In this document: in pieces, positions 1-10,290 of the stretch
Layout: every line of letters begins with the position of its first letter
Position numbering within the stretch: position 1 is the stretch's first letter
Program-made: the position numbers and the translations under genes
The notes under the pieces: model-generated
The model's database searches: none
What the model was told of the DNA's origin: nothing
The model's input: only the letters and a program-made list of their open reading frames with translations
Source: Oncomelania hupensis
Taxonomy: Eukaryota > Mollusca > Gastropoda > Littorinimorpha > Pomatiopsidae
Direction of reading: 5' to 3'
NCBI GenBank assembly: GCA_036898135.1
Contig: CM072525.1
Coordinates: 52,371,799 to 52,435,798, forward strand
DNA: 64,000 nt

Positions 1-63
1 TCTGGTCCTGATTTGGCTCGGAAGAGTCCGCTGGACCTAAAGCAATAATCATGTAATGTAATG
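1..63 (+). repeat. LINE 3' tail, copy A
   Basis: This is the terminal block of a non-LTR retrotransposon 3' UTR. It carries the phrase GATTTGGCTCGGAAGAGTCC and ends in a short ATGTA-type tail. The same block recurs at about 391-453, 666-738, 2394-2460, 2676-2744 and, in part, 58313-58350. Several copies are preceded by coding remnants typical of a LINE ORF2 C-terminus. Confidence 0.7.
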
Positions 64-453
64 AAAACTCTTCCGGGACAAGACTCCTTATTTGTGTGTG
101 AGGTCTGTTGGATCAGCTTGGGAATATTGCACGCTTTCTGCCAGGTGGTCACTAGGGCTTCCTATGATGTTATTATTTAGCAATGTAGGCTTTTTATATG
201 TATGTGTTTTGTTGATATTTTATAATGATGTTTGTATTCTATTTTGTTTTTGTAAATGGGGGTTTAATAAATTAGAGTATAGCCTCAGCGTCCCCTGCAT
301 GGGATGTCTTTATTGTAAAGTGACTGGCTGGTGGAGAGCATTTTACCACTAGGGTTGTTTCAGCATATCTTTTATGCGGATCAGGGGTTGTCTGGTCCTG
401 ATTTGGCTCGGAAGAGTCCGCTGGACCTAAAGCAATAATCATGTAATGTAATG
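64..453 (+). mobile_element. 5'-truncated LINE 3' UTR, copy B
   Basis: This non-coding LINE 3' region runs into the shared tail at 391-453. About 190-400 matches, in inverted orientation, the segment at 6900-7175, so the family has copies on both strands. Short ORFs here look like chance. Assignment to a CR1/Jockey-like clade rests on the C-terminal coding remnants attached to sister copies, not on this copy. Confidence 0.6.
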
Positions 454-738
454 TTATCGCATATAAATCATGTCTTGTTTTGTGTTGGTTGGATTTTATT
501 GGCAAGACTGAATTTAGTGATATGATTGAAGAAAGAGGACGTATTTTTAATACATTAGTTTTAAAGAAGAAATTTCAAGAGGTTGCATGTGAATGTTTGA
601 GTATGTAAGAGTAACAGGTTTGTTTTCTAAGATTTGAATCATTTTATAATATTTTAAGATAACGTCTCTGGTCCTGATTTGGCTCGGAAGAGTCCGCCGG
701 ACCTAAAGCAATAATCATGTAATGTAATGTAATGTAAT
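454..738 (+). mobile_element. LINE 3' end with decayed ORF2 C-terminus, copy C
   Basis: It starts directly after the tail of copy B. It matches 2163-2460 and 2461-2744 along its length. In those copies the region translates to an ORF2 C-terminus of the type DLIEERERI...GLFF followed by a stop. It ends in the shared tail with several TGTAA units. The head-to-tail copies suggest repeated insertion next to an existing tail or local tandem duplication. Confidence 0.6.
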
Positions 739-857
739 ATCCCGTCCCCCCTCCCCTCCCTCCCCCCTACCCTGTAGCCCTGGTGCGCTTCCTTGCTGGT
801 TTTCCGCTTGGACGCATCCCCTTGGGGAACTGGGGGATGAATTACTACTTTAAAAAC

Positions 858-1320
858 ATGGCATCTACACACAAAAAACGACTGCACGATGACGGATCAG
901 ACACGGACAGTGACATGGACGTGAGACAAAAAGCTTGTGCATCTGGGGTGGATGGGGCCTGGCCTCATTTTTTGGTTGTGGATGGGGGCGGATCCGGCTA
1001 TGCCACTGGGCAAGCTTTCGCCGTTCGCAATTCATAAAGGATTCCAATCCGTCAGCTTAGTGGGTTTCAAAAATGTGAAAAAACTTAGATCTGTGGCCTA
1101 CCTGGTGGAGTGCTTGACCAAAAGGGCATCGGACTATCTTTTGAAGAGGACTTTGACCGTCTTTGTTGATAGACAAATAAACGTTTCTGTGCATGGACGG
1201 TTGAATTCCTTCAAGGGAGTCATCCTATGTCTGGACCTGATTGATATGTCCGAATTGGAAATCCGCGATGAGCTCTCCAGCCAGGGTCCCAGACAGCACG
1301 GCAATATTGGTGCAACATTG
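858..1320 (+). pseudogene. LINE ORF1 (gag-like) N-terminal fragment, frameshifted
   Basis: The reading starts at ATG 858 with a short charged leader and a WPHFLVV segment, then moves to another frame at about 985-1000. There it continues as PLGKLSPFAIHKGF and a region with the spacing of an RNA-binding fold. The phrase 'W..FLV......PL.KLSPF.I.KG' is typical of ORF1 proteins of Jockey/CR1-like non-LTR elements in marine invertebrates. ORF1 proteins of this kind bind element RNA in the retrotransposition particle. The frameshift and loss of everything after about residue 150 make it a dead fragment. Family recognition is from memory, not from a search. Confidence 0.55.
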
Positions 1321-1775
1321 TCCTAACATTGACAGTAACATTGCCCTAATATTGGAGTACAACATTGCTGCAATGTTGGAAGCGCAAATCGCAAATCGCC
1401 CTATTATTGCAGCAATATTGGATTTTACATTGCATCCAGTGTATACCCGATACTAATGCAATATTGCTTCTGCACTGCAACAATATTGCTCTAACATACG
1501 CTGAATATTGCATATGCATTGTATTTAGTATTGATTCCAATATGTATCCAATGTCAGTGTAATGTTGCTCTTAAGCTGGTTCAATATTGGTATAATTTGT
1601 GATTTTCATTATTCATTGGTTCTAACATCTATCCAATGTAAGTGTAATATTGCTCCAATATTGGTTCAATTTTTGGTTTAATTTGCGATTTTCATTATTC
1701 ATTGGTTCCAATACCTAGCCAATGTCAGTGTAATGTTGGTTCAATATTGGTATGATTTGTGATTTTCATTATTGC
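1290..1775. repeat. Region dense in CAATATTG/CAACATTG palindromes with about 90-bp subrepeats
   Basis: The octamer CAATATTG and one-base variants (CAACATTG, CAATGTTG) recur about every 15-40 bases. From about 1570 the sequence also becomes a degenerate tandem repeat: a phrase with TTGTGATTTTCATTATT returns near 1600, 1690 and 1760. No coding signal is seen; three short ORFs here are overlapping chance frames. Confidence 0.6.
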
Positions 1776-1798
1776 CCCCACGGGCTCGGCATTTCATG

Positions 1799-2032
1799 CA
1801 GTGCTTCAGATTGTTTTCAGACATCATGGGCCCAATGACCCATGGCCATGCAAAATGATGGGTCAATTTTGAAAAAGATGGGTCATTGACAATCGAAGGT
1901 ATTCGTATCGTATGTTCACCTAGTCCTTGATTTTTATGACGCGCCAGGCTGGCGCATTCACGTTGACTGTTACGCGCCATTCTGATAAAATATGCGCCAA
2001 TGGCGCGGGCGCGCCAACAATCTGAAGCACTG
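1799..2032. mobile_element. 234-bp MITE with 17-bp perfect TIRs and a 6-bp TSD
   Basis: The left end is CAGTGCTTCAGATTGTT (1799-1815) and the right end (2016-2032) is its exact reverse complement. TTCATG lies immediately outside both ends and reads as a target site duplication. There is no coding capacity. The interior has further self-complementary blocks (CAATGACCCA with TGGGTCATTG, and GCGCCA/TGGCGC clusters). CAGTG termini recall hAT elements, but hAT normally makes 8-bp duplications, so the superfamily is open. Confidence 0.65.
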
Positions 2033-2460
2033 TTCATGTCTGAATGTGCTGATCTGTTTGAGGAAAGAGAAACATATTTTGGTTCAGTACCTTTCAAAGA
2101 GATTTTTAAAGTATGCAATGGTCAACACCTGTTTCAATTTTTACATGATGTTGGTTTGTTTTATCGCATATAAATCATGTCATTTTGTTTTGTGTTGTTG
2201 GTTGGATTTTATTGGTAAGACTGATTTTAGTGATTTGATTGAAGAAAGAGAACGTATTTGTAATACATCAGATTTAAAAAAAAAAAAGATTTTTCAAGAG
2301 GTTGCATGTGTAAGTTTGTTTGAATATTTAAGAGTAACAGGCTTGTTTTTTTAAGATTTAAATCATTTTATAATATTTTAAGATAACGTCTTTCTGGTCC
2401 TGATTTGGCTCGGAAGAGTCCGCTGGATCTAAAGCAACAACCATGTAATGTAATGTAATA
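2033..2460 (+). mobile_element. CR1/Jockey-like LINE 3' end, copy D
   Basis: After the MITE the plus strand encodes an ORF2 C-terminal remnant with FEERETYF and HDVGLFYRI before a stop at about 2170. A second related remnant follows (DLIEERERI to GLFF, ending near 2353). Then come the 3' UTR and the shared tail. These C-terminal phrases are common at the ends of non-LTR polymerases. There is no reverse transcriptase core, so the copy is strongly 5'-truncated. Confidence 0.55.
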
Positions 2461-2744
2461 TAAATCGTGTCATCTTGTTTTGTGTTGGTGGGATTGTATT
2501 GGTAAGACTGATTTTAGTTATTTGCTTGAAGCAAGAGTATATCTACGTATTTTTAATACATCAGATTTAAAGATTTTTCTAGAGGTTGCATGTGAAAGTT
2601 TGTTTGATTAGTTAAGAGTAACAGGCTGTTTTTTTTAGATTTGATCCATTTTATAATATTTTAAGATAACGCCTCTCTGGTCCTGATTTGGCTCGGAAGA
2701 GTCCGCTAGACCTAAAGCAATAACCATGTAATGTAATGTATTCT
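2461..2744 (+). mobile_element. LINE 3' end, copy E
   Basis: This is a third head-to-tail copy, colinear with 454-738 and 2163-2460. It has more small indels in the coding remnant and ends in the same tail block. Confidence 0.6.
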
Positions 2745-3063
2745 GTTAGCGAAGACCTGTAACGTTAACTGGGATCCCGATGACATTTTTTTAAAGGCTT
2801 CTACACGTCTATCGGCAGGCTTTCACCTCAGCGATGAGGTTTAATGAACTCCCCCATGATTACACCATCTAGTGTAAAGGATTTGATGGAAGAATTTATT
2901 TATAATATCATCATGGTTGATTGTTTCCTCAACACAGAGTTTCATCATTTAGTTCAAGGGAGCTAAATCTCTAACAGCACACCATTTTCAAAGTTGCTTT
3001 TTTTTTTTGGGGGGGGGGGGGGGGTTTGTTTGTTTGTTTGTTTTCGTGTCAGTTGATTTCAAG
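2745..3063. other. No supported feature
   Basis: Unique-looking AT-rich sequence. It ends in a T-run plus G-run (about 3000-3024) and short TTTG repeats. No gene is supported. Confidence 0.5.
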
Positions 3064-3264
3064 ATGGCGGAAGGTATAGCGGACGCAAGCTGCTCATCGG
3101 CCCTTTACGCTCCATGTGTCCGGGGACATAAATCTTCTCCAACAACTACAGCGGACTTGAGCGCCGATGAACTGCGCTACCTGACCATTGACGATATTAC
3201 AGTGGAGGCAGATATGTCAGCAGAAAAAATGATTTGGATACCAGACAAAACCCATGGCCTATAG
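3064..3264 (+). CDS. Unrecognised 66-codon ORF beginning MAEGIADAS
   Basis: The ATG at 3064 sits in a favourable context (AAGATGGCGG). The frame has a mixed, protein-like composition with an acidic second half (DLSADELRYLTIDDITVEAD) and stops at 3262. I do not recognise it. It could be the first exon of a host gene, the start of a transposon protein, or chance. No splice donor is convincing, so the function is unknown. Confidence 0.25.
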   Translation: MAEGIADASCSSALYAPCVRGHKSSPTTTADLSADELRYLTIDDITVEADMSAEKMIWIPDKTHGL

Positions 3265-3721
3265 ATCATTTAGTGAACTATGAATATATTCGCGTAGTAC
3301 ATGATGAAGAAGACCTACTGACAAACTTTCCCAGCACATCGAACTCTTAGAATTAGTAATTACCGATTTAATGAAGTGCATGTAAAAGTTGTGTTGAATA
3401 TATAAAACGAGAAATTACATACATACGACTGGTGTCATTCTATTTGTATTGTTGTGTAGCTATTAGTTTTCTTCTCTCGAGACATAATAATCTAGTCTTT
3501 TGATTAGTAATCAACGTTCCTCAAGTTGAGCCAAATGATGCTAAAACGCCCGAGAAATATAAATTTTATGTGACCAAAGTGCCGTGATCAGTCTCTCACA
3601 CAGCTTTGGAATTCTGGTAAAAGAACGATCGATAGTGGTAGCCCATCGCCCATCTATCAATAAGTTTTACCCCCTAGTAAGATAAACGTATCTTCCCCAG
3701 AATATCATCACAATAATTCAT
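3265..3721. other. No supported feature
   Basis: AT-rich sequence without a recognisable gene or repeat. Confidence 0.45.
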
Positions 3722-3880
3722 GAGCTTACTAGCTTCATTTTATTTAACACAGGGCATCCATCATCTGCATTATGTAATTGTTGGGATTAAGTGTTGGTTG
3801 TATTTGGAGGTGAGGGTGAGCGATATGATACAAAATGCAATCTCTTTACACAATATGACAATGGCAGGGACAGTCTCATT
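3722..3880 (+). repeat. 160-bp segment shared with introns of the KRAB-related array
   Basis: From GAGCTTACTAGC to CTCATTTTACT this matches about 43948-44108, and its four counterparts in the array, at only a few sites. Similarity stops abruptly at both ends. Here it runs into a LINE ORF2 fragment, in the array into a splice acceptor. It may be a dispersed repeat or a captured intron piece. Confidence 0.6.
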
Positions 3881-4300
3881 TTACTAAGCGAATATCTCAT
3901 TCGGGAAATGTGTGGTGGAACAATGAATGTGAAAAAGCTGTTAACAATAAAAAGGTCACATATAAAAATTGGATTAGGAATAAAACATTTGACAATTTTA
4001 CAATCATGAAACATGCTAAAATACATTGCAACAGAATTATTGCCAGTGCTAAGAAACATTATTGGTTAGAATTCTGCATGTCAGAAATAACCGAGTCAAA
4101 AGATATGTATAAGGTTTGGAGAAAAGTTAAAGAGATGAAAAAATTGATTTAATCTACAGTCTTATCCTGTTAAATTGCAAGACAATATTTTCCCCTCATC
4201 TGAGGATAAAGCAGAAGCATTTGCAAAACATTTCTCAGTAAATTCATTGTCCAATAGTCTTGATTTACATACACAAATGTTTAGAAAAGAAGAAGATATT
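3881..4300 (+). pseudogene. LINE ORF2 fragment between endonuclease and reverse transcriptase
   Basis: The frame from about 3905 encodes VWWNNECEKAVNNKK followed by a basic helical stretch (KHYWLEF, YKVWRKVKEM) and stops at 4150. A shifted frame continues with EDKAEAFAKHFS. The WWN.EC motif and the DKA..FA.HF motif are hallmarks of the linker between the endonuclease and fingers of CR1/Jockey-like ORF2 proteins. There are no catalytic residues. It is cut off by the minisatellite at about 4301. Confidence 0.6.
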
Positions 4301-4303
4301 AAA

Positions 4304-4935
4304 CAGATGGCCAAGTAAAAAGTTGCACTTTGTATCGTTCATTATAGATAACAGATGGCCAAGTAAAAAGGTGCACTTTGTATTGTTCATTATAGATAAC
4401 AGATGGCCAATTAAAAAGGTGCACTTTGTATTGTTCATTATAGATAACAGATGGCCAAGTAAAAAGGTGCACTTTGTATTGTTCATTATAGATAACAGAT
4501 GGCCAAGTAAAAAGTTGCACTTTGTATTGTTCATTATAGATAACAGATGGCCAAGTAAAAAGGTGCACTTTGTATTGTTCATTATAGATAACAGATGGCC
4601 AAGTAAAAAGTTCCACTTTGTATTGTTCATTATAGATAACAGATGGCCAAGTAAAAAGGTGCACTTTGTATTGTTCATTATAGATAACAGATGGCCAAGT
4701 AAAAAGGTGCACTTTGTATTGTTCATTATAGATAACAGATGGCCAAGTAAAAAGTTGCACTTTGTATTGTTCATTATAGATAACAGATGGCCAAGTAAAA
4801 AGGTGCACTTTGTATTGTTCATTATAGATAACAGATGGCCAAGTAAAAAGTTCCACTTTGTATTGTTCATTATAGATAACAGATGGCCAAGTAAAAAGGT
4901 GCACTTTGTATTGTTCATTATAGATAACAGATGGC
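4304..4935. repeat. 48-bp minisatellite, about 13 copies, with a five-copy higher-order repeat
   Basis: A 48-bp unit containing AGATGGCCAAGTAAAAAG and TTCATTATAGATAAC is repeated about 13 times. Because 48 is a multiple of three, frames stay open on both strands, which produces long false ORFs. Variant bases after AAAAAG (GTG, TTG, TTC) follow an order that repeats every five units across copies 3-13. This indicates recent duplication of a 240-bp block. An orphan fragment of the unit lies at about 5236-5255. Confidence 0.9.
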
Positions 4936-5200
4936 AAAGGAGGTGTAGGTCGAGGAGGAGGAAGAAGAAGAAACAGAAGAAGAGGTGTGAAGAAGTAAAA
5001 GACGAAAAAAAAAGAAGAGGTGTGAAGAAGAAGAAGAAGAAGAAGAAGAAGAAGAAGAAGAAGAAGAAGAAGAACAAGAAGAACAAGAACAAGAACAAGA
5101 ACAAGAAGAACAAGAAGAAGAAGAAGCAGAAGAACCACAACAACAGCAACAGGTCCAGAAGAACCAGAACAAAAAGAAAGAAAGAAGAAGAAAAGTGATG
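4936..5200. repeat. GAA/CAA-rich microsatellite
   Basis: Purine-rich (GAA)n and (GAACAA)n tracts. Fragments of the 48-bp unit flank both ends (4926 and 5236), so this tract probably expanded inside the minisatellite. The long lysine/glutamate or leucine ORFs across it are artefacts. Confidence 0.85.
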
Positions 5201-5289
5201 ATAAGATGCAAGCGGAAAGGCGCACCTTCTTCAGGTTCATTATAGATAACAGACAGCGATGTTAGTGATGATAACATCAACCCATAACA

Positions 5290-5332
5290 TTCACACACAC
5301 ACACACACACGCACACACACACACACGCTCTC
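5290..5332. repeat. (CA)n microsatellite
   Basis: An almost pure CA tract followed by sparse sequence. GA-rich simple sequence resumes at about 5393-5560 and 5630-5680. Confidence 0.85.
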
Positions 5333-5689
5333 AGGTTTAAATAACCATGTTTTCACAAACATGCTCACTCATAGGCATGAAAGACTTGAAACATGAAAAC
5401 ATGGAAGGAAATGAATAAAGAGGATGAGGCGAAAGACAGAAGAAGAAGTAAAAGGAGAAGAAGAAAAAGAAAGAAAGAAGAAGAAGGTGTAGAAGAAGAA
5501 GAAGAAGAAAGAGGAGGAGAAAATGGAGAAGGAGGAGGAGGACAACAAAGAAGAGAGATAGTGATGATCTATCATGGCAACGCATAGATACTAAGATTTA
5601 AGTTAGTTACACATACACCAAGATGAGTGACGGAAGAAGACGAAGAAGAACAACTAGGAGAAGAAGAAGAAGAGAAGAATCCTACTATC

Positions 5690-6234
5690 TAATGTAAACT
5701 TTGAAAAACAACAATGCCTCAAACGTTTACCTTCAAAACATGAGATTGCGTCCAAAATTGCAAATACGTATTAGCAAAGAAAGTTTTATTTCGCTGCAAT
5801 TATAAAAATATAAAGTAAACAAAAAAATTATGAAACAAGTAAAGAAAAACAACAAATTTAAACTTTATAGTACGGGGATAAAGTCGAGATTAAAAGTTAA
5901 TCTATTGAACAGGTTTTCAAATCATATAGTGTTATAGCAGACGCACCTAGACATTTTTTGTGTAAATAATACTAAACATATGACTTGTACTTAGTGGTTA
6001 CTGTACTGTACGATATAACGTATTAAACCTGATGAATGATGGAAATCTTCTTATACCGATCCATGTAAATAAACTTCAATAAGGGTTAAAAAATGGCCAT
6101 TTTGTCGGTGCGTCATTTGTGTCGCACAAAGACCTAGGGCTTATCCTAATCTACAGAGCAAGAGAGGTGGACGAACAGGAGGAGGAAGACAGGATAAGAA
6201 AACAACTTTTACTTGTTCTCCGTCTGTATTGCTA
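5690..6234. other. No supported feature
   Basis: AT-rich, no convincing ORF, no repeat structure visible. Confidence 0.45.
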
Positions 6235-6350
6235 AGAAAGAGGAGAAGGAGGAGGAGGAGGAGGAGAAGAAGAAGAAGAAGAAGAAGAAGAACAAGAACA
6301 AGAAGAACAAGAACAAGAAGAACAAGAACAAGAACAAGAAGAACAAGAGT
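6235..6350. repeat. (GAG)n/(GAA)n/(GAACAA)n microsatellite
   Basis: Composition and the alternating AAGAAC phase closely resemble 5040-5130, so the two tracts may share an origin. Confidence 0.85.
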
Positions 6351-6899
6351 GAGCAGGAGAAGGGAGACAGAACCAACAGGATTCAGGTACGTGTCAGATG
6401 TATAACTCACACATTTATTTTTTGTTCGATCTCTACATATTTTAAGCAAAAACCGTAAGTAACGTATGAGTTAACAGTGGAGTCGTAGTAGGACAATTCC
6501 GCCAGTAAAATATGTTCACGAGGACAGTATTTTAAAGATAACAACAAACAATTGTAGCGTCCAACGCTCACCCATAATTCGGACGTTTTAGTTACCTTAT
6601 AAGGTAAGCGAATTATGTGTCCATCCAAGAACGTGAAAGTTTGTGAAGTCTGCTGCAGACAAGTTTTAATACGACGTTATGTTTTACATGTTTCCTCTTG
6701 ATGCATGCTGTTATTGTACAAATACGGTCATTTACTTTAATTACAAGTGTATGCATATTATCTTTAACGAACTTAATTTAAAGCTGTTGTATATTTGTAT
6801 GTATGGTAATGGGTTGAGCCCTGTTTGGTTGAAAACATTAAATGCGACGTCGTTGTGGGTGTGTAGATGTGATTATTAGTTATTTATTCATTGCTTACA
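6351..6899. other. No supported feature
   Basis: Mostly AT-rich sequence with small scattered ORFs. None has a recognisable motif or splice signal. Confidence 0.4.
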
Positions 6900-7175
6900 G
6901 GGTCCAGCAGAGTGCAAAGAGCCGAATCAAGACCACAAAATCAAGACCATAACTTGGCTGAAAGAGGACTCACCCCTGATCCGCATGAAAGATCTGTTGA
7001 AACAACTCCAGTGGTAACACTGAAGGCACTCCACCAGCCGGTCACTGTTCAATAAAGGCATACCACGCAGGGGACGCTGAGGCTATACTCTAATTTATCA
7101 ACCCCCGTTTACAAGAAACTAAATAGAATATAAACATTATAAAATATCAACAAAACACATATATTTAAAGCTCTA
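6900..7175 (-). mobile_element. LINE 3' UTR fragment, inverted copy of 190-410
   Basis: The reverse complement follows 190-410 through the same landmarks: the AACCCCCGTTTACAA region, GGGGACGCTGAGGCTATACT, and the end block near the shared tail. It is the minus-strand member of the family seen at the left edge. Confidence 0.65.
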
Positions 7176-7460
7176 AATTTCTAGAAAGTGGGGATACTAT
7201 TTATACAGAAACCCCCGGCACCCCAACGGGGGAGATGTGATAGTTCCTGAATGCCTGGAAGCTTGCTTATGAATGGGTTAGCGTGATGTGTCCGTGGAAA
7301 TAAACGTGTGCGTGATTTTACTGGTAAGGAAAAGGTTATTTTATTGCGCAGTGTTAATGTGATATAATTTTATGTGAAATTGTACTTTACGTGTAATGTT
7401 GTGTGTACAGTATAGTATTGTCGTTGTTTATGTAATCTTCACACAACACATCACGATTCC

Positions 7461-7462
<2 letters not shown>
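7176..7462. other. No supported feature
   Basis: AT-rich spacer between a LINE fragment and a microsatellite block; nothing recognised. Confidence 0.4.
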
Positions 7463-7518
<56 letters not shown>

Positions 7519-7557
7519 TGATGATGGTGATGATGAATAATGATGATGATGATGATC

Positions 7558-7656
<99 letters not shown>

Positions 7657-7860
7657 CAGACAGAGAGACAGAAAGAAAGAAAAAGAAAAAGAAGAAGAAG
7701 AAGAAGAAGAACAACAACAACAACAACAACATGACGAAGAAGAAGAACAACAACAACAACAATAACAACAACAAGAGAAAGAAGAAGAAGAACAACAACA
7801 ACAACAAGAAAAAGAAGAACAACATCAACAACAACGACGACAACGACAACAACAACAACT
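7463..7860. repeat. Compound trinucleotide microsatellite
   Basis: Successive blocks of (AAT)n, (GAT)n, (AAT)n, a long (GAT)n, then (GAA)n and (CAA)n. The predicted Asn/Asp/Lys, Met/Ile and Leu/Ser/Phe ORFs are low-complexity artefacts. Confidence 0.9.
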
Positions 7861-7870
7861 TTGTTTTGTT

Positions 7871-8366
7871 CTGTTATAAATGAAGATTTGCTGGTGTTGG
7901 TATTAGAATGATGTGATAGATGTAGAAACAGGTGGTTTGGGTTGTTTGTTACTGTAATAAATGAAGGTTTGCTGGTGTTGGTGAAGATGTGATAGATGTA
8001 GAAACATTTGGTTTGGGTTGTTTGTTACTGTAATAAATGAAGGTTTGCTGGTGTTGGTGTAGATGTGATTGATGTAGAAACAGGTGGTTTGAGTTGTTTG
8101 TTACTGTAATAAATAAGGTTTGCTGGTGTTGGTGTAGATGTGATAGATGTAGAAACAGGTGGTTTGGGTTGTTTGTTACTGTAATAAATGAAGGTTGGCT
8201 GGTGTTGGTGTAGATGTGATAGATGTAGAAACAGGTGGTTTGGATTGTTTGTTACTGTAATAAATGAAGGTTTGCTGGTGTTGGTGTAGATGTGATAGAT
8301 GTAGAAACAGGTGGTTTGGGTTGTTTGTTACTGTAATAAATGAAGGTTTGCTGGTGTTGGTGTAGA
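7871..8366. repeat. About 76-bp minisatellite, about 6 copies
   Basis: A unit with GATAGATGTAGAAACAGG, GGGTTGTTTGTTACTG and GTTTGCTGGTGTTGG recurs at a spacing of about 76 bp. Single-base differences and small indels separate the copies. No ORF is conserved across the array. Confidence 0.9.
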
Positions 8367-8720
8367 TAAGTCATAAGTCATAAGTCATAATCTTTAATAA
8401 TCCAAAAAATGGAAATTACAATGTCATCAAGGAAATCTTGCACTCATCACAATTATAAATACGATAAAAACATACATATAATATGCAACATTAAAGACGA
8501 CATGCAAATAACAGGCAAAAAAGAAACATCACATACACTTATCTATAGGCATGCATTAAACTTTTTTATCACAATGGGAGTAAAACATCTCACATAATGA
8601 GCAAAAGTTAACTATAATCATAAAAAGGGTATTTAAGACTATTATTTAAGAATTTATACACATAAAAACATAAAAGTGTAGTTTAGCATTAAAAAGTGCG
8701 GTAGTGAGTATAAACCACGT
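8367..8720 (-). mobile_element. LINE 3' end with (TTATGAC)n tail
   Basis: On the minus strand the sequence ends in TTATTAAAGATTATGACTT followed by repeats of TTATGAC, the form of a LINE 3' microsatellite tail. A close copy, also on the minus strand, lies at 40443-40695. Only non-coding 3' sequence is present. Confidence 0.6.
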
Positions 8721-8732
8721 TAATTATATGTA

Positions 8733-9635
8733 TTGATTGCTTCTTGGTACGTTTGTTTGCTTGCTCGTCTGTGTATTCTTTTTTTAAATATTTTAATACA
8801 AAGACTTATCTCAGATTTTCACATTCAACATCAGCTTGTCTCTTGGATTTTAGATTTTTTGACTTGTAGACAGCAACGTGTTTATGTTAATGGTCTTTTT
8901 TCTGATACTGTTATAACAAACACTGGATCACCTCAGGGATGTTGTCTGTCACCTTTTTTTTTATACATTTTGTATACTGACAGTTGTAGAAGCTCAAGGG
9001 AGGGAACTTATCTTGTTAAATTTTCTGATGATGCAGCCTTGTTGTCTCTCCTTATAGGTAAAGAAAGCAGTCATACAGAGAGCTTGGCAGAATTTGTTAA
9101 TTGGTGTGATGACAATTTTTTTAGAGTTAAATGTATTAAAAACAAAAGAAATGTATATTGATTTTAGAAGGAAGAGAGATGAGGATGTGTGTCGTACGAT
9201 TCATGGCAAGCCTGTTGAAAAAGTGGATGAATTTAAATATTTAGGAACTGTTCTTGATAGTCAATTAAAATGTGACGCCAACACTGAGAACATCATAAAA
9301 AAAGGCCAACAAAGAATGTATCTTCTTTGTAAACTTAAAAGTTTCTCTGTTAGCTCTATTATTCTTAGCCGTTTTTATCAGTCTTTCATAGAAAGCTTGT
9401 TGTGTTTTTCATTTGTCTGCTGGTTTAACAGCCTTTCTGTACATGATAAGAACAATCTGCACTCAATAGTAAATATATGTTCAAAAATAATTGGTGACAG
9501 GCAAAGAGACCTGAGTACTTTTTGTGATCAACAAACACTTAGGAGGGCTGTTTCGATTATTTCTATGCCACATCATGCGCTAGCTGAGGAATTTGTTTTG
9601 ATGCAATCTGGGAGGAGGTTTAAAATGCCACAGTG
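8733..9635 (+). pseudogene. Rex1/CR1-like LINE reverse transcriptase, left half (split by LTR element)
   Basis: The frame starting near 8770 encodes the palm of a non-LTR polymerase: TGSPQGCCLSP (motif B), VKFSDDAALLSLL (motif C, with SDD for the usual ADD) and FVNWCDDNF. The reading moves frame at about 9095-9160. It then runs through FKYLGTVLDSQLK, KKGQQRMYLL, FYQSFIESLL and SGRRFKMP to the insertion point at 9635. Its last codons continue after the 3' LTR at 21120. This is a polymerase that reverse-transcribes LINE RNA at a nicked target. It is 5'-truncated (no endonuclease, no motif A) and frameshifted, so inactive even before the LTR insertion. Rex1-like placement is by remembered C-terminal phrases. 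Confidence 0.75.
9631..9635. other. Left target site duplication (CAGTG) of LTR element 1
   Basis: CAGTG precedes the 5' LTR and is repeated directly after the 3' LTR at 21115-21119. Five bases is typical for Ty3/gypsy-type integrases. Confidence 0.9.
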
Positions 9636-10270
9636 TGTTATGTTGAAACGCATACGAAAGTATGTCGAAAGCACGCACGATAGATCTAATCGTTTCGTTT
9701 TGCAAAGTATTCAATAATGGAGTTTATTTACCTTTGATTTGAGTTTGCATTGTTGTTAGGAGAGGCTTTGTATAACGTGGATAATTTTCGTTGGTCGATA
9801 TTGTCGGAGAATACTCTGGATTTCCTTGTTTACTATCGATCGAAGTTTCGGGACGATTGTCGAAGCAAGAGGTCGTTCCGGAAGATATAAAAATATGTAT
9901 TGACGTAAGTCAGTGATGACGATCTTTTATTCGATTGGTGGCAGTGCGTCATTTCTACAGAATTTGAAATTCTTCCGGAAGAGAGAGAGATTATAAAATT
10001 GTGTGCCGCACTGTTGTTGAGAGAGAGTAAAGTTGTTGATTGTTGTTGAGAGTTGCTGTGAAAGTTGTTGAGTTGAGTTGAGAATTGTATGCAGTTGTTG
10101 ATGTGTGCTGAATAAAAGCGGAAAACTTCATACGTCGACTTTGTGACTTGTATGCTGCTTGAGCGGGTTGCGTGAATAAACGAATCTGAGCTACACTCAT
10201 CAGTACTTCAGCATTGGGGCTGAATCCACTACTGATAAAGAAAAACACCATCATCGAATCGAGTGTAACA
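9636..10270 (+). repeat. 5' LTR of element 1
   Basis: It begins TGTTATG and ends TGTAACA. A TATA-like TATAAAAAT lies at about 9896 and AATAAA at 10111, in U3-R order. The short ORF crossing from the LINE into the LTR is a chimera of both. Confidence 0.92.
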
Positions 10271-10273
10271 TTT

Positions 10274-10290
10274 TGGGGGTCAAGCCGCGA
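10274..10290 (+). promoter_or_regulatory. Candidate primer-binding site
   Basis: TGGGGGTCAAGCC follows the LTR after three bases. It begins with the TGG expected to pair with a tRNA CCA end. I could not assign the tRNA. Confidence 0.45.

Noticed and set aside
4260..5240. About 300-codon ORFs on both strands
   Set aside because: They run across a 48-bp minisatellite and a GAA tract; unit length divisible by three keeps frames open.
7515..7883. Asn/Asp/Lys-rich ORF
   Set aside because: Pure translation of trinucleotide repeats.
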